8,062 nucleotides of DNA from a bacterium (GTDB lineage Bacteria; Pseudomonadota; Alphaproteobacteria; Rhizobiales; Xanthobacteraceae), in the NCBI GenBank assembly GCA_029946075.1, contig JAQSDT010000062.1, positions 1 to 8,062 on the forward strand, in the 5' to 3' direction. Shown one piece after another: positions 1 to 5,922 of this stretch. The position numbers and the translations under genes are program-made. The stretch's first letter is position 1. Each line of letters starts with the position of its first letter. Under the pieces are notes generated by a model. The model searched no databases. It had not been told where the DNA came from and saw only the letters and a program-made list of their open reading frames with translations.

Positions 1-1150
1 GGTTGCTGCCGGCGTCGGCATCGACCAGCGTGTCCCAGAACCAGCGTTCGCCCTCGCGCCAGTCGATCAAGAGATGCTTGACGAGGAAGGACGCGACCAC
101 CATCCGCACGCGGTTGTGCATCACGCCGGTGTGCCAGAGTTCGCGCATGCCGGCATCGACGATGGGGTAGCCGGTCTGGCCGCGCTGCCAGGCTTTCAAT
201 GCCCTGGCATTCTGCTTCCATGGAAACCCGTCGAACGATGGCTGCAGATTGCGAGTGGCGAGATCGGGAATGTCGAACAGCAGATGCCGGCAGAATTCGC
301 GCCAGCCGAGTTCGCTGAGGAATTTGTCGATATCGGATGACAGGCGAGGGTGCTCGGCCGCGGCGAAATGCGCGGCGTGCCATAGCTGACGCGGACTGAT
401 CTCGCCGAAGCGCAAGTGCGGCGAGAGTTTTGAGGTGCCGTCGCGGTCGGGCCGGTCGCGGTCGCCGGAATAGCCCTCGATGCCGTCGGCGAGGAATTGC
501 CTGAGCCGCGCCTGCGCGGATTTCTCGCCGGGCTGCCAGCTCTCGCGCAGGCCGCCGGCCCAGTCGGGCCGCGTCGGCTCGAGCTTCCAGCGTTCGAGTT
601 TGTCGCTCGCAATATCGGGGACGCCGTTCAGCTTCTTCGGGGCGGGCAGCGGCTTCGGCTGATCGCCGAGCGCCTGCACGCGCCGCCAGAACGGGGTGAA
701 TACGCGCAGGCCGCGGTTTTCCTTGTTTCGGATCACAGCGGGCTGCGCGAGCAGATCGCCGGGAAAACGATGGGCCGCGACGCCGATGACATCGAGTTTG
801 GAGGCGACGTCATCCGCCACCGCGCGCTCGGGCGCCTGCGCGATCTCGTTCCAGTAGACGGCGCCAGCGCCGATCTCCTGCGCCAGCGCCGCGATGATTT
901 TCGGCGATGCGCCCCTGCGCAACACCAGCGTGGCGCCGCGTTCCTCCAGGCTGGCCTGCAGAGCGCGCAACGATTGCGCCAGCCACCAGCGAACGGCGCC
1001 GCCATGGCCGCGAACGCCCGGCGCGTTCTCGTCGAGTACGTAAATACACACAACCGATGATTGTGTCATGGCGGCAGCGTGCAGGGCTGGATGGTCGGAC
1101 AGGCGGAGGTCGTCGCGGTACCAGACGATGGCCGGGCGAGGGACTGTCAT
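1..1150 (-). CDS. phrB: Deoxyribodipyrimidine photolyase, class I (partial, C-terminus off the left edge)
   Basis: This is a light-dependent flavoprotein that splits cyclobutane pyrimidine dimers in DNA in the cytoplasm. The frame is open from the ATG at 1150 to base 1 and gives 383 residues. Class I enzymes are usually about 470-490 long, so roughly 100 residues are missing. The N-terminal antenna-binding domain begins with WYRDDLRLSDHPAL at about residue 10. The FAD-binding helical domain shows KLSPHLRFGEISPR (241-254), GWREFCRHLLF (from 282), WQRGQTGYPIVDAGMR (321-336), MHNRVRM (344-350) and DWREGERWFWDTLVDAD, close to the E. coli PhrB pattern. Residue 343 is Val where I recall Trp in well-studied class I enzymes. 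No strong Shine-Dalgarno sequence is visible (GGAAC lies about 13 nt upstream). It is divergent from the chemotaxis gene. The family is certain; exact substrate class (CPD enzyme versus cryptochrome-like) is less so. Confidence 0.95.
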   Translation of the reverse strand, partial: MTVPRPAIVWYRDDLRLSDHPALHAAAMTQSSVVCIYVLDENAPGVRGHGGAVRWWLAQSLRALQASLEERGATLVLRRGASPKIIAALAQEIGAGAVYWNEIAQAPERAVADDVASKLDVIGVAAHRFPGDLLAQPAVIRNKENRGLRVFTPFWRRVQALGDQPKPLPAPKKLNGVPDIASDKLERWKLEPTRPDWAGGLRESWQPGEKSAQARLRQFLADGIEGYSGDRDRPDRDGTSKLSPHLRFGEISPRQLWHAAHFAAAEHPRLSSDIDKFLSELGWREFCRHLLFDIPDLATRNLQPSFDGFPWKQNARALKAWQRGQTGYPIVDAGMRELWHTGVMHNRVRMVVASFLVKHLLIDWREGERWFWDTLVDADAGSN

Positions 1151-1260
1151 GCGCGCATAGGTTCCATTAAATCTGCGAGTCTTTGCCTAGGGTTGTGCCC
1201 ATTAATGCGTTCGTAAGCAAAAAGCATCAAATTGAGCGCGTTTTGAGAGGGAATCCCGCT

Positions 1261-2997
1261 ATGTCCGCGCGCTCCATTGGAAAATTCCTGCCGTCGTTGA
1301 AGCTTCGTCTCGGCACCAAGGCGGTCATCTGCGCCGTCTTCCTGATCGCAGTAAATACCGCGCTGGTTGTAGGCGCCGCCTGGTGGTCGCTCACATCAGA
1401 ATTCGGTGTCCGCGCGTTGCGCGACATCGAGGTCAATCTGCGCACGCTGAGCCTGGCATTTGCCGAGACCAACAGCGACGCCAAGATCACCATGAAGGAC
1501 GGGAACGTCACCCGCGCCGAAATCGCCAGGATGCCCGAATTCAAGGACCATGCGATCGTCGATCGCGCGGTCGGCTACACCGGCGGCAACGCGACGCTGT
1601 TCGTCTACGACGAGGCCTCCAACCAGTTCATTCGCCGCACCACCAACGTCAAGAAGGAAAACGGCGACCGCGCCGTCGGTACCCAGCTCGCGCCCGACCA
1701 TCCCGGCCAGGCGGTCATCCGCCGCGGCGAGGCCTACAAGGGTCCGGCGACGCTGTTCGGCAAAACCTTCATGACGGCCTATTTCCCGATCTCGAGCCCG
1801 GCCGGCAAGGTCATCGGCATCATCTATGTCGGCATTCCGATGGCGCAGTTCGAGACCATGCTGTCGCACTCCATCACCAACATGGCGATCGCCGCCGTCA
1901 TCGCCGCGCTGCTGGTGATGCTGCTGACCATGCTGATCGTGCGTCAGGTGACCAAACCGCTGCGCTCGGTGACGGAGTCGCTGACGGCCATCGCCGAAGG
2001 CAACACGAATGTCGAGATCGACTGCCATGAGCGCACCGACGAGATCGGCGAGATCGCGCGCACCGTTGCCGTGTTCAAGAACAACTCGGTCGAGCGCCGC
2101 CGCCTGCGCGATGAGCAGACCGCGGCTGCGGCGGCTTCCGTCGAGCAGCGCAAGCTGGAACTGCGCGGCTTCGTCGACGAATTCCAGACCAGCGTCGGCG
2201 GCATCATCGACAAGGTGATGAATTCGTCCGGCGAGTTCGAGCGCGTCGCGCGTCAGCTCACCGACACCGCGCGGACCACGGCCGACCTGTCCGGCCGCTC
2301 GGCCGGCGCGTCCGAAACCGCCTCCGAGCACGTCCGTACCGCGGCGACCGCGTCCGACGAACTCTCCAGTTCGATCGCCGAGATCACCCGCCGCGTGCAG
2401 GAATCGAACGGGATCGCGGCCGATGCCGTCAAGCAGGCGGTTGCGACCGACCAGCGCATCAACGAATTGTCGGAGGCGGGTGCCCGCATCGGCGACGTCG
2501 TGAAGCTGATCACCTCGATCGCCGAACAGACCAATCTGCTGGCGCTGAACGCGACCATCGAGGCCGCCCGCGCCGGCGATGCCGGCCGCGGCTTTGCCGT
2601 GGTGGCGCAGGAGGTCAAGAGCCTCGCCGGCCAGACCGCCAAGGCGACCGAGGAGATCTCCAGCCAGATCGGCAACATGCAGCTTGCGACCGAGGAGTCG
2701 GTGGTCGCCATCAAGGCGATCGGCCAGACCATCGAGCGGATCAGCGACATCGCCACCTCGATCTCTGCCGCGGTGGAGCAGCAGCGCGGCGCGACCCACA
2801 ACATCGCGCAGAGCGTCCGGGCAGCTGCGAGCGGAACGGCCGACGTCGCCGCCAACATCCGCCATGCCGCCCAGGGCGCCGACGAAACCGGCGAGACCTC
2901 GAGCCGGATGTTCGCGTCCGCGCAGAACCTGTCGAGCGAGAGCCTGCATCTGAAGGCCGAAGTCGACAAATTTCTCGACCGCGTCCGCGCGGCCTGA
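1261..2997 (+). CDS. Methyl-accepting chemotaxis protein with periplasmic Cache-type sensor
   Basis: This is a 578-residue transmembrane chemoreceptor that passes ligand signals to CheA/CheW in the cytoplasm. TM1 spans about 21-41. A periplasmic region of about 160 residues (45-203) follows, and its VIGIIYVGIPM ending before TM2 resembles single Cache (Cache_3-Cache_2 type) sensors. TM2 is about 208-227. A HAMP domain follows (about 228-282), with TKPL near its start and DEIGEIA (260-266). The C-terminal coiled-coil signalling domain contains the conserved hairpin tip, EQTNLLALNATIEAARAGD followed by GRGFAVVAQEVKSLA (about 422-456). The protein ends FLDRVRAA, with no NWETF-like pentapeptide for CheR/CheB tethering. 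I chose ATG 1261 because GAGAGG (1245-1250) lies 10 nt upstream. An in-frame TTG at 1183 would add 26 unlikely residues. No che genes are adjacent, so this is an orphan receptor. The ligand cannot be read from sequence. Confidence 0.96.
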   Translation: MSARSIGKFLPSLKLRLGTKAVICAVFLIAVNTALVVGAAWWSLTSEFGVRALRDIEVNLRTLSLAFAETNSDAKITMKDGNVTRAEIARMPEFKDHAIVDRAVGYTGGNATLFVYDEASNQFIRRTTNVKKENGDRAVGTQLAPDHPGQAVIRRGEAYKGPATLFGKTFMTAYFPISSPAGKVIGIIYVGIPMAQFETMLSHSITNMAIAAVIAALLVMLLTMLIVRQVTKPLRSVTESLTAIAEGNTNVEIDCHERTDEIGEIARTVAVFKNNSVERRRLRDEQTAAAAASVEQRKLELRGFVDEFQTSVGGIIDKVMNSSGEFERVARQLTDTARTTADLSGRSAGASETASEHVRTAATASDELSSSIAEITRRVQESNGIAADAVKQAVATDQRINELSEAGARIGDVVKLITSIAEQTNLLALNATIEAARAGDAGRGFAVVAQEVKSLAGQTAKATEEISSQIGNMQLATEESVVAIKAIGQTIERISDIATSISAAVEQQRGATHNIAQSVRAAASGTADVAANIRHAAQGADETGETSSRMFASAQNLSSESLHLKAEVDKFLDRVRAA

Positions 2998-3008
2998 TCC
3001 GGACTTTG

Positions 3009-3029
3009 CGGCGGCGCGCGGCGCCGCCG
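3009..3029 (+). terminator. Strong GC hairpin after the chemoreceptor gene
   Basis: A perfect 9-bp stem (CGGCGGCGC pairing with GCGCCGCCG) with a 3-nt GCG loop lies 11 nt after the chemoreceptor stop. No U-tract follows, so it is either an imperfect intrinsic terminator or a structure that protects the 3' end of the mRNA. Confidence 0.45.
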
Positions 3030-3094
3030 ATGAAACCCCGAGCCTTCCGGACCGTAGTTACATACTGCGGGTAACCGCCTATCGTTGACGGGCT

Positions 3095-3100
3095 GGAGGG
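3095..3100 (+). promoter_or_regulatory. Ribosome binding site that fixes a TTG start
   Basis: GGAGGG lies 6 nt upstream of the TTG at 3107. It is the strongest Shine-Dalgarno match near this frame and decides the non-ATG start of the DUF2177-type gene. The residues after it (NRYSVLYIV) run directly into the first membrane helix. Confidence 0.8.
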
Positions 3101-3106
3101 GCTGCC

Positions 3107-3505
3107 TTGAACAGATATTCCGTTCTCTACATCGTGACGTTGCTCGTCATCGTCCCGATCGACTTCCTGTTCCTCGGCGTCGTCGCCAAGGGCTTCTTCA
3201 CATCGCAGGTCGGCACCATGCTGGGCGAGATCAGGCTTGCCCCGGCGATCCTGTTCTATCTGCTCTACGTCGCCGGCATCGTGATCTTCGTCAGCGGCGG
3301 GGCAGGGGCGACGTGGTCATCGACGCTGCTCTACGGCGCGTTGTTCGGCTTCTTCTGCTACATGACCTTCGAGCTGACCTCGATGTCGCTGCTCAAGAAC
3401 TGGAGCTGGGCGGTCGTCGCCGTGGATATCGCCTGGGGTACGTTCGTCACGGCGGTCGCATCGACCGCCGGGCTGCTGGTGGCGAACTGGCTGGTGCCGA
3501 AATAG
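3107..3505 (+). CDS. DUF2177-type small integral membrane protein
   Basis: A 132-residue inner-membrane protein of unknown function. Four hydrophobic segments are visible at about 5-27, 45-64, 72-93 and 99-128. Family-like features are the IDFLFLG motif in helix 1 (18-24), YMTFELTSM in helix 3 (85-93) and VVAVDIAWGTF in helix 4 (103-113), with acidic residues D19, E89 and D107 buried in otherwise apolar helices. This pattern and the length match DUF2177 as I remember it; no biochemical role is established for the family. Start is TTG with a strong ribosome binding site. The gene stands alone, 109 nt after the chemoreceptor stop with a hairpin between, and converges on the peroxiredoxin gene. 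Family assignment is confident; function is not known. Confidence 0.88.
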   Translation: MNRYSVLYIVTLLVIVPIDFLFLGVVAKGFFTSQVGTMLGEIRLAPAILFYLLYVAGIVIFVSGGAGATWSSTLLYGALFGFFCYMTFELTSMSLLKNWSWAVVAVDIAWGTFVTAVASTAGLLVANWLVPK

Positions 3506-3515
3506 GTCACTATTG

Positions 3516-3618
3516 GTCATTCCGGGGCGGTGCGTAGCACCGAACCTCAGGGGTGCAATTGCACCCCCGGGGAATCTCGATATCCCGGGTTCGTCGCTAC
3601 GCATCGCCCCGGGATGAC
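3516..3618. repeat. Palindromic intergenic repeat element, about 103 bp
   Basis: The two ends form a long imperfect inverted repeat. The left arm begins GTCATTCCGGGGCG at 3516 and the right arm ends CGCCCCGGGATGAC at 3618, with pairing over about 30 bp including the inner GTGCGTAGC/GCTACGCAT parts and a handful of mismatches. The centre holds a perfect 18-bp palindrome (3550-3567, GGGGTGCAATTGCACCCC). From memory, elements with this outline (TCATTCCGGGGC...GCCCCGGAATGA) are scattered between genes in Bradyrhizobium and relatives. Here it fills the gap between two convergent genes and could fold into a large hairpin in either transcript. No coding content is seen. Confidence 0.8.
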
Positions 3619-3623
3619 GGCTT

Positions 3624-3640
3624 CGATTGCTTTGCAATCG
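3624..3640. terminator. Short perfect hairpin between convergent genes
   Basis: CGATTGC-TTT-GCAATCG is a 7-bp perfect stem with a 3-nt loop. It lies just beyond the stop of the peroxiredoxin gene on the minus strand and just after the palindromic element on the plus strand. There is no clear U-tract in either direction, so the terminator role is a guess. Confidence 0.35.
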
Positions 3641-3659
3641 CAGCCGTCACTTCGGCTGC
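3640..3659 (-). terminator. Hairpin overlapping the peroxiredoxin stop codon
   Basis: GCAGCCG (3640-3646) pairs with CGGCTGC (3653-3659) around a 6-nt loop that holds the TGA stop codon (3647-3649) of the peroxiredoxin gene. It shares base 3640 with the neighbouring hairpin. Together they may form the 3' end of the peroxiredoxin mRNA, although no U-tract follows. Confidence 0.35.
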
Positions 3660-4306
3660 GGAACGATCCGGAGATACGGCTTCGGCGACTTCCAGCCCGC
3701 GGGATAGATCGTCTTGGCTTCGTCGTCGCTGACGGAGCCGGCGATGATGACGTCTTCGCCCTGTTTCCAGTCGGCCGGCGTCGCGACGCGGTGCTTGGCC
3801 GTCATCTGCAGTGAATCGATCACGCGCAGAATTTCCTGGAAGTTGCGGCCCGTGGTCATCGGGTAGACCAGCACCAGCTTGATCTTCTTGTCCGGTCCGA
3901 TGATGAAGACGTTGCGGACGGTCTGGTTGTCGGCGGCGGTGCGGATAGCCGGATCACCCGAGGTCGAGGCAGGAAGCATGTCGTAGAGCTTGGAGACGTT
4001 GAAGTCGGTGTCGCCGATCATCGGATAGTTCGGCGCGGCACCTTGCGTCTCCTTGATGTCCTCGGACCATTTCGCGTGCTTGTCGACGGGATCGACGCTG
4101 AGGCCCATCAGCTTGACGCCCCGCTTGTCGAACTCCGGCTTCAGCCTGGCGAGGGTGCCAAGTTCGGTAGTGCAGACCGGGGTGAAGTCCTTCGGGTGGG
4201 AGAACAGCAGTGCCCAGCTCGATCCGATCCAGTCGTGGAACTTGACCTTGCCTTCGGTGGTTTCGGCTTCGAAATCGGGGGCAATTGCGCCAATCTGAAG
4301 TGCCAT
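3647..4306 (-). CDS. 1-Cys peroxiredoxin (Prx6 type)
   Basis: A 219-residue cytoplasmic thiol peroxidase that reduces hydrogen peroxide and organic hydroperoxides. The thioredoxin-fold AhpC/TSA domain covers about 1-150, with the peroxidatic motif DFTPVCTTE (40-48, Cys45; T42 and P43 complete the active site) and the supporting Arg131 in NQTVRNVF. The C-terminal 1-Cys Prx domain has YPMTTGRNF, then ILRVIDSLQ, RVATPADWKQGED and a KPYLR end, matching the mammalian Prx6 layout. Cys45 is the only cysteine, so resolution must come from an outside thiol (glutathione or another reductant; inferred). GAGG (4314-4317) lies 7 nt before the ATG. The gene is alone and converges on the DUF2177-type gene. 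The length is normal for the family. Confidence 0.95.
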   Translation of the reverse strand: MALQIGAIAPDFEAETTEGKVKFHDWIGSSWALLFSHPKDFTPVCTTELGTLARLKPEFDKRGVKLMGLSVDPVDKHAKWSEDIKETQGAAPNYPMIGDTDFNVSKLYDMLPASTSGDPAIRTAADNQTVRNVFIIGPDKKIKLVLVYPMTTGRNFQEILRVIDSLQMTAKHRVATPADWKQGEDVIIAGSVSDDEAKTIYPAGWKSPKPYLRIVPQPK

Positions 4307-4328
4307 GATCTGACCTCATCTTGTTCTG

Positions 4329-4340
4329 TTTACAGGTAAA
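4329..4340. promoter_or_regulatory. Small palindrome upstream of the peroxiredoxin gene
   Basis: TTTAC-AG-GTAAA is a perfect 5-bp inverted repeat about 23 nt upstream of the peroxiredoxin ATG, in the only AT-rich patch of the leader. It could be an operator or part of the 5' UTR; no regulator can be named. Confidence 0.2.
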
Positions 4341-4708
4341 TTTTGTCTGGACTTTATACGGGGCCCGCGTCGTCAAGTGAACCCGCTTGCGCAAAAGGTG
4401 AAATCCGTCTGCGCAGGTGCGGAACTCCTAGCATCTTCTTTCGGTCCGCGCCCCTGCGATGAAACGAACCGGTCGGGGAAAACCGCGCAACCATCAGGAG
4501 AAAATAAAGTGCCTGGTTGCCCCGATATTGCCGTTTATGGCCCGCATCACCGCCGGCCGGATTGCCGGGGTCGAACCGTGTCACCGGTCACAGCGACCAA
4601 TTGGCAACCATTTAAGAATCTCGGAATGCAAGTTTCGAATCGTTAACCACCCGTTTACGCCCGCATGAAAATGCTGGTCCTGAAAAAAAGAAATTGAGTA
4701 GTGCAACT
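4341..4708. other. Intergenic region, mostly featureless, with one possible tiny ORF
   Basis: About 370 bases separate the peroxiredoxin start from the next plus-strand gene. One short frame has a good ribosome binding site: AGGAG (4496-4500), 8 nt before a GTG at 4509, reading 45 codons to a TAA at 4644-4646. Its product begins VPGCPDIAVYGPHH, resembles nothing I know and is rich in His, Arg and Pro, so it is only a candidate. Upstream, GGAAC (4421-4425), 16 nt, then CGGT (4442-4445) is one base off the GGAAC-N16/17-CGTT pattern of the general-stress sigma factor EcfG. The last 90 bases are AT-rich (TTTAAGAATCTC, CGTTAACC, GAAAAAAAG) and probably carry the promoter of the gene at 4709. Nothing else is seen. 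Confidence 0.3.
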
Positions 4709-5290
4709 ATGTCCGCCTCGACTGCCAAGCTGTCCGCTGAGTCCTCCAGCAGCGTCCTCCAACCTTCCTGCCGCCAGACCGCGGCCCACGCGCTTACCAT
4801 TGTGCGCGACGGCGTGATCACCGGCGAAGGCCCGACCACCAAAGGCCGAATCCATTTTTCCCGCGCGCTGGATGCCGATGACGCCGCCTGGTGCGCGCGC
4901 CTCCTGACCGTCACCGCCGTCGATCATCAGCCGGTGAGCCGCGCCGAGATCGAAGCGCTGTTCGAGATCAGCGATGCCGCGGCCGAGCGCAGCGACGAGG
5001 GCCGTTTCGACGATTTGCTGGCCAAGGCGGTCGCGCATCTTGCCGCGTCCGAGTCCGGCCTGCCGGTGCCACCGCGCACGGTGGCGCTCTCGCCCGATAC
5101 CGACATCGAAAGCTGGGCGCCGACGCGGGCGACCAACATCGACACCAAGGTGCTGGAATGGATCGCCAGCCAGATGCGCGGCAAGCGTCACAGCAATCAT
5201 CGTCTCGCGGCGCTGGTTGCCACGCTGGTCGGCGCTGCGGCGCTGCCGCTCGCCCAGCTGCCGGGCATGCTGGATATGGGTCTGATCTAG
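4709..5290 (+). CDS. Hypothetical protein with C-terminal hydrophobic helix
   Basis: A 193-residue protein that I do not recognise. A Ser/Ala/Gln-rich N-terminus (about 1-25) is probably disordered. The middle (about 27-110) looks helical and globular, with an acidic stretch that begins ALFEISDAAAERSDEG and continues FDDLLAKAVAHLAAS. It loosely recalls the LF-x-I-N-D-A segments of some alphaproteobacterial hypothetical proteins, but this is weak. A conserved-looking WAPTRATNIDTKVLEWIASQM follows. Near the C-terminus a basic MRGKRHSNHR precedes an apolar stretch (about 166-186, AALVATLVGAAALPLAQL), which suggests a tail-anchored inner-membrane protein with a cytoplasmic body. I chose ATG 4709; an in-frame TTG at 4694 adds five residues, and neither has a strong ribosome binding site. 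A clear terminator follows. Coding is well supported by length and codon usage; function is unknown. Confidence 0.8.
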   Translation: MSASTAKLSAESSSSVLQPSCRQTAAHALTIVRDGVITGEGPTTKGRIHFSRALDADDAAWCARLLTVTAVDHQPVSRAEIEALFEISDAAAERSDEGRFDDLLAKAVAHLAASESGLPVPPRTVALSPDTDIESWAPTRATNIDTKVLEWIASQMRGKRHSNHRLAALVATLVGAAALPLAQLPGMLDMGLI

Positions 5291-5319
5291 TCCATCCGAA
5301 ATCGCAGGGTTTGAAAACA

Positions 5320-5346
5320 GCGGGGATTTCCCCGCCGTTTTGTTTT
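5320..5346 (+). terminator. Intrinsic terminator after the hypothetical gene
   Basis: GCGGGG (5320-5325) pairs with CCCCGC (5330-5335) around an ATTT loop, followed by CGTTTTGTTTT. It lies 30 nt after the stop at 5290. Bases 5326-5346 are identical to 5840-5860, in the next terminator downstream. Confidence 0.9.
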
Positions 5347-5347
5347 G

Positions 5348-5371
5348 GTCGTCGCTGCGTTCGCAATGACG
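5348..5371. repeat. Possible fragment of a dispersed repeat
   Basis: On the minus strand this reads CGTCATTGCGAACGCAGCG followed by ACGAC. It resembles the start of a CGTCATTGCGAGCG-type intergenic repeat that I recall from Bradyrhizobium and related genomes. Only one arm is present, so it would be a remnant. The identification is from memory. Confidence 0.35.
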
Positions 5372-5448
5372 TGGAAATACTTCAACGAACGAGAGAATTG
5401 CCTTTCCGGGGTCTTTAACTTTACGTCCGGAGTCCCCATATCCACACA

Positions 5449-5598
5449 ATGGCACAATGGAAATCGTCGACCACGCGGCAACCACCCATGACGAAGGATG
5501 AGTTGCGTCTGATGCTGGCCCAGGCTGTCCGCAACACGCAGCCGATCTCGGCACCCGCGTCGAAGCGCGCCCCCGAGCCCGACGACGATCAGCCCTAG
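5449..5598 (+). CDS. Small hypothetical protein (49 residues)
   Basis: A short open frame, ATG 5449 to TAG 5598. The product begins MAQWKSSTTRQPPMTKDELRLM, continues LAQAVRNTQPIS and ends APEPDDDQP. A basic N-terminus, one predicted helix (about 15-30) and an acidic Pro/Asp tail are visible. Codons use G or C at most third positions, as in neighbouring genes, which supports coding. The start is uncertain: GGAG (5429-5432) is 16 nt from the ATG, too far for a normal ribosome binding site. An internal in-frame ATG at 5488 (MTKDELR) is an alternative without a better site. It sits 41 nt upstream of the winged-helix gene, with no terminator between, so the two may be co-transcribed. Function unknown; I think similar short proteins occur in Bradyrhizobium, but that is from memory. 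Confidence 0.5.
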   Translation: MAQWKSSTTRQPPMTKDELRLMLAQAVRNTQPISAPASKRAPEPDDDQP

Positions 5599-5639
5599 CT
5601 GGTCGTTACGATGCGCAAGTCCGATTTGCAGGAGCAGTG

Positions 5640-5819
5640 ATGCTGAAAGATCGCGAGAATATCCTGAACGCGCTCCGCGAGAAGCCGCAGAAGGCCTATC
5701 AGCTCATGAAGCGCGCCAACCTTCCGAACGAGGAAGCCTGCCAGTCCCTGCTGCTTAAAATGCGCGACGAAGGCCTGGTGAAGTTCGACATCCACAAGGG
5801 TCTTTGGACCATCGCGTGA
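5640..5819 (+). CDS. Small winged-helix-like protein (59 residues)
   Basis: A 59-residue protein that looks like an isolated winged helix-turn-helix domain: helix 1 LKDRENILNALRE (about 2-14), helix 2 AYQLMKRAN, a recognition-type helix EEACQSLLLKMRDEG (about 31-45) and a two-stranded wing VKFDIHKGLWTIA at the end. This layout is typical of DNA-binding winged-helix folds, so a role as a small transcription regulator or a DNA- or protein-binding adaptor is possible, but no named family is recognised. ATG 5640 is chosen because CAGGAG (5629-5634) lies 5 nt upstream; the adjacent GTG at 5637 would be too close. It is preceded by the 49-residue gene and closed by a terminator 11 nt after the stop. 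Confidence 0.8.
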   Translation: MLKDRENILNALREKPQKAYQLMKRANLPNEEACQSLLLKMRDEGLVKFDIHKGLWTIA

Positions 5820-5830
5820 TCGGTATATGC

Positions 5831-5860
5831 GGCGGGCTTATTTCCCCGCCGTTTTGTTTT
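5831..5860 (+). terminator. Intrinsic terminator, left copy of a 25-bp direct repeat
   Basis: GGCGGG (5831-5836) pairs with CCCGCC (5845-5850) around an 8-nt loop, followed by GTTTTGTTTT. It ends the winged-helix gene. Bases 5831-5855 are identical to 6610-6634 at the end of the toxin-antitoxin module. Confidence 0.9.
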
Positions 5861-5887
5861 TCCCCCTCTGCTAGCAAACTCAGTTAC

Positions 5888-5916
5888 TTGCAATGTTCCC
5901 CAATTGGGAACATAAT
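5888..5916 (+). promoter_or_regulatory. Sigma-70-type promoter of the toxin-antitoxin module
   Basis: TTGCAA (5888-5893, four of six to TTGACA) and CATAAT (5911-5916, five of six to TATAAT) are separated by exactly 17 nt. The expected transcription start, 6-8 nt beyond the -10, falls at about 5922-5924, at or next to the toxin ATG (5923). The palindromic operator fills the spacer. Confidence 0.65.
5893..5913. promoter_or_regulatory. Palindromic operator, probable HigA autorepression site
   Basis: ATGTTCCC-CAATT-GGGAACAT is a perfect 8-bp inverted repeat with a 5-nt centre, placed between the -35 and -10 elements so that a bound protein would block RNA polymerase. Autorepression by the antitoxin or the toxin-antitoxin complex is the rule in type II modules; assigning this site to HigA is inferred from position and symmetry. 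Confidence 0.75.
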
Positions 5917-5922
5917 GACTGC

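Noticed and set aside
196..1170. Several mid-length frames on both strands at the left end (for example 497-1060 plus and 196-612 minus)
   Set aside because: All are out-of-frame shadows of the photolyase gene, whose reading frame is open from 1150 to base 1 and carries clear family motifs.
1183..1260. Upstream TTG start for the chemoreceptor, adding 26 residues
   Set aside because: ATG 1261 has GAGAGG at good spacing and begins directly before the first membrane helix; the extension looks like untranslated leader.
1396..2949. Long 517-codon minus-strand frame opposite the chemoreceptor gene
   Set aside because: It is an antisense shadow caused by GC-rich codon bias; the plus-strand frame has clear TM, HAMP and signalling motifs, and the antisense product (rich in Gly, Asp, Arg and Leu) has none.
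4353..4376. TTGACG (4371-4376) and TATAAA (4353-4358) on the minus strand as a peroxiredoxin promoter
   Set aside because: Both hexamers look good, but the spacer is only 12 nt, too short for a sigma-70 promoter; the spacing does not fit an RpoH pattern either. At most one of the two may be used.
3954..4394. 146-codon minus-strand frame overlapping the peroxiredoxin
   Set aside because: It is a frame-shifted copy of the peroxiredoxin reading; the intact peroxiredoxin frame is complete, so there is no frameshift or second gene.
4643..4656. TTAA-N7-TTTA (4643-4657) as a CtrA binding site
   Set aside because: The second half-site is mismatched against TTAA-N7-TTAA; such AT-rich matches are expected by chance in the leader.
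5893..5922. ATG 5893 as the toxin start
   Set aside because: It lies inside the operator and upstream of the -10 element, and the added residues (MFPNWEHNDC) are not part of the HigB family pattern.
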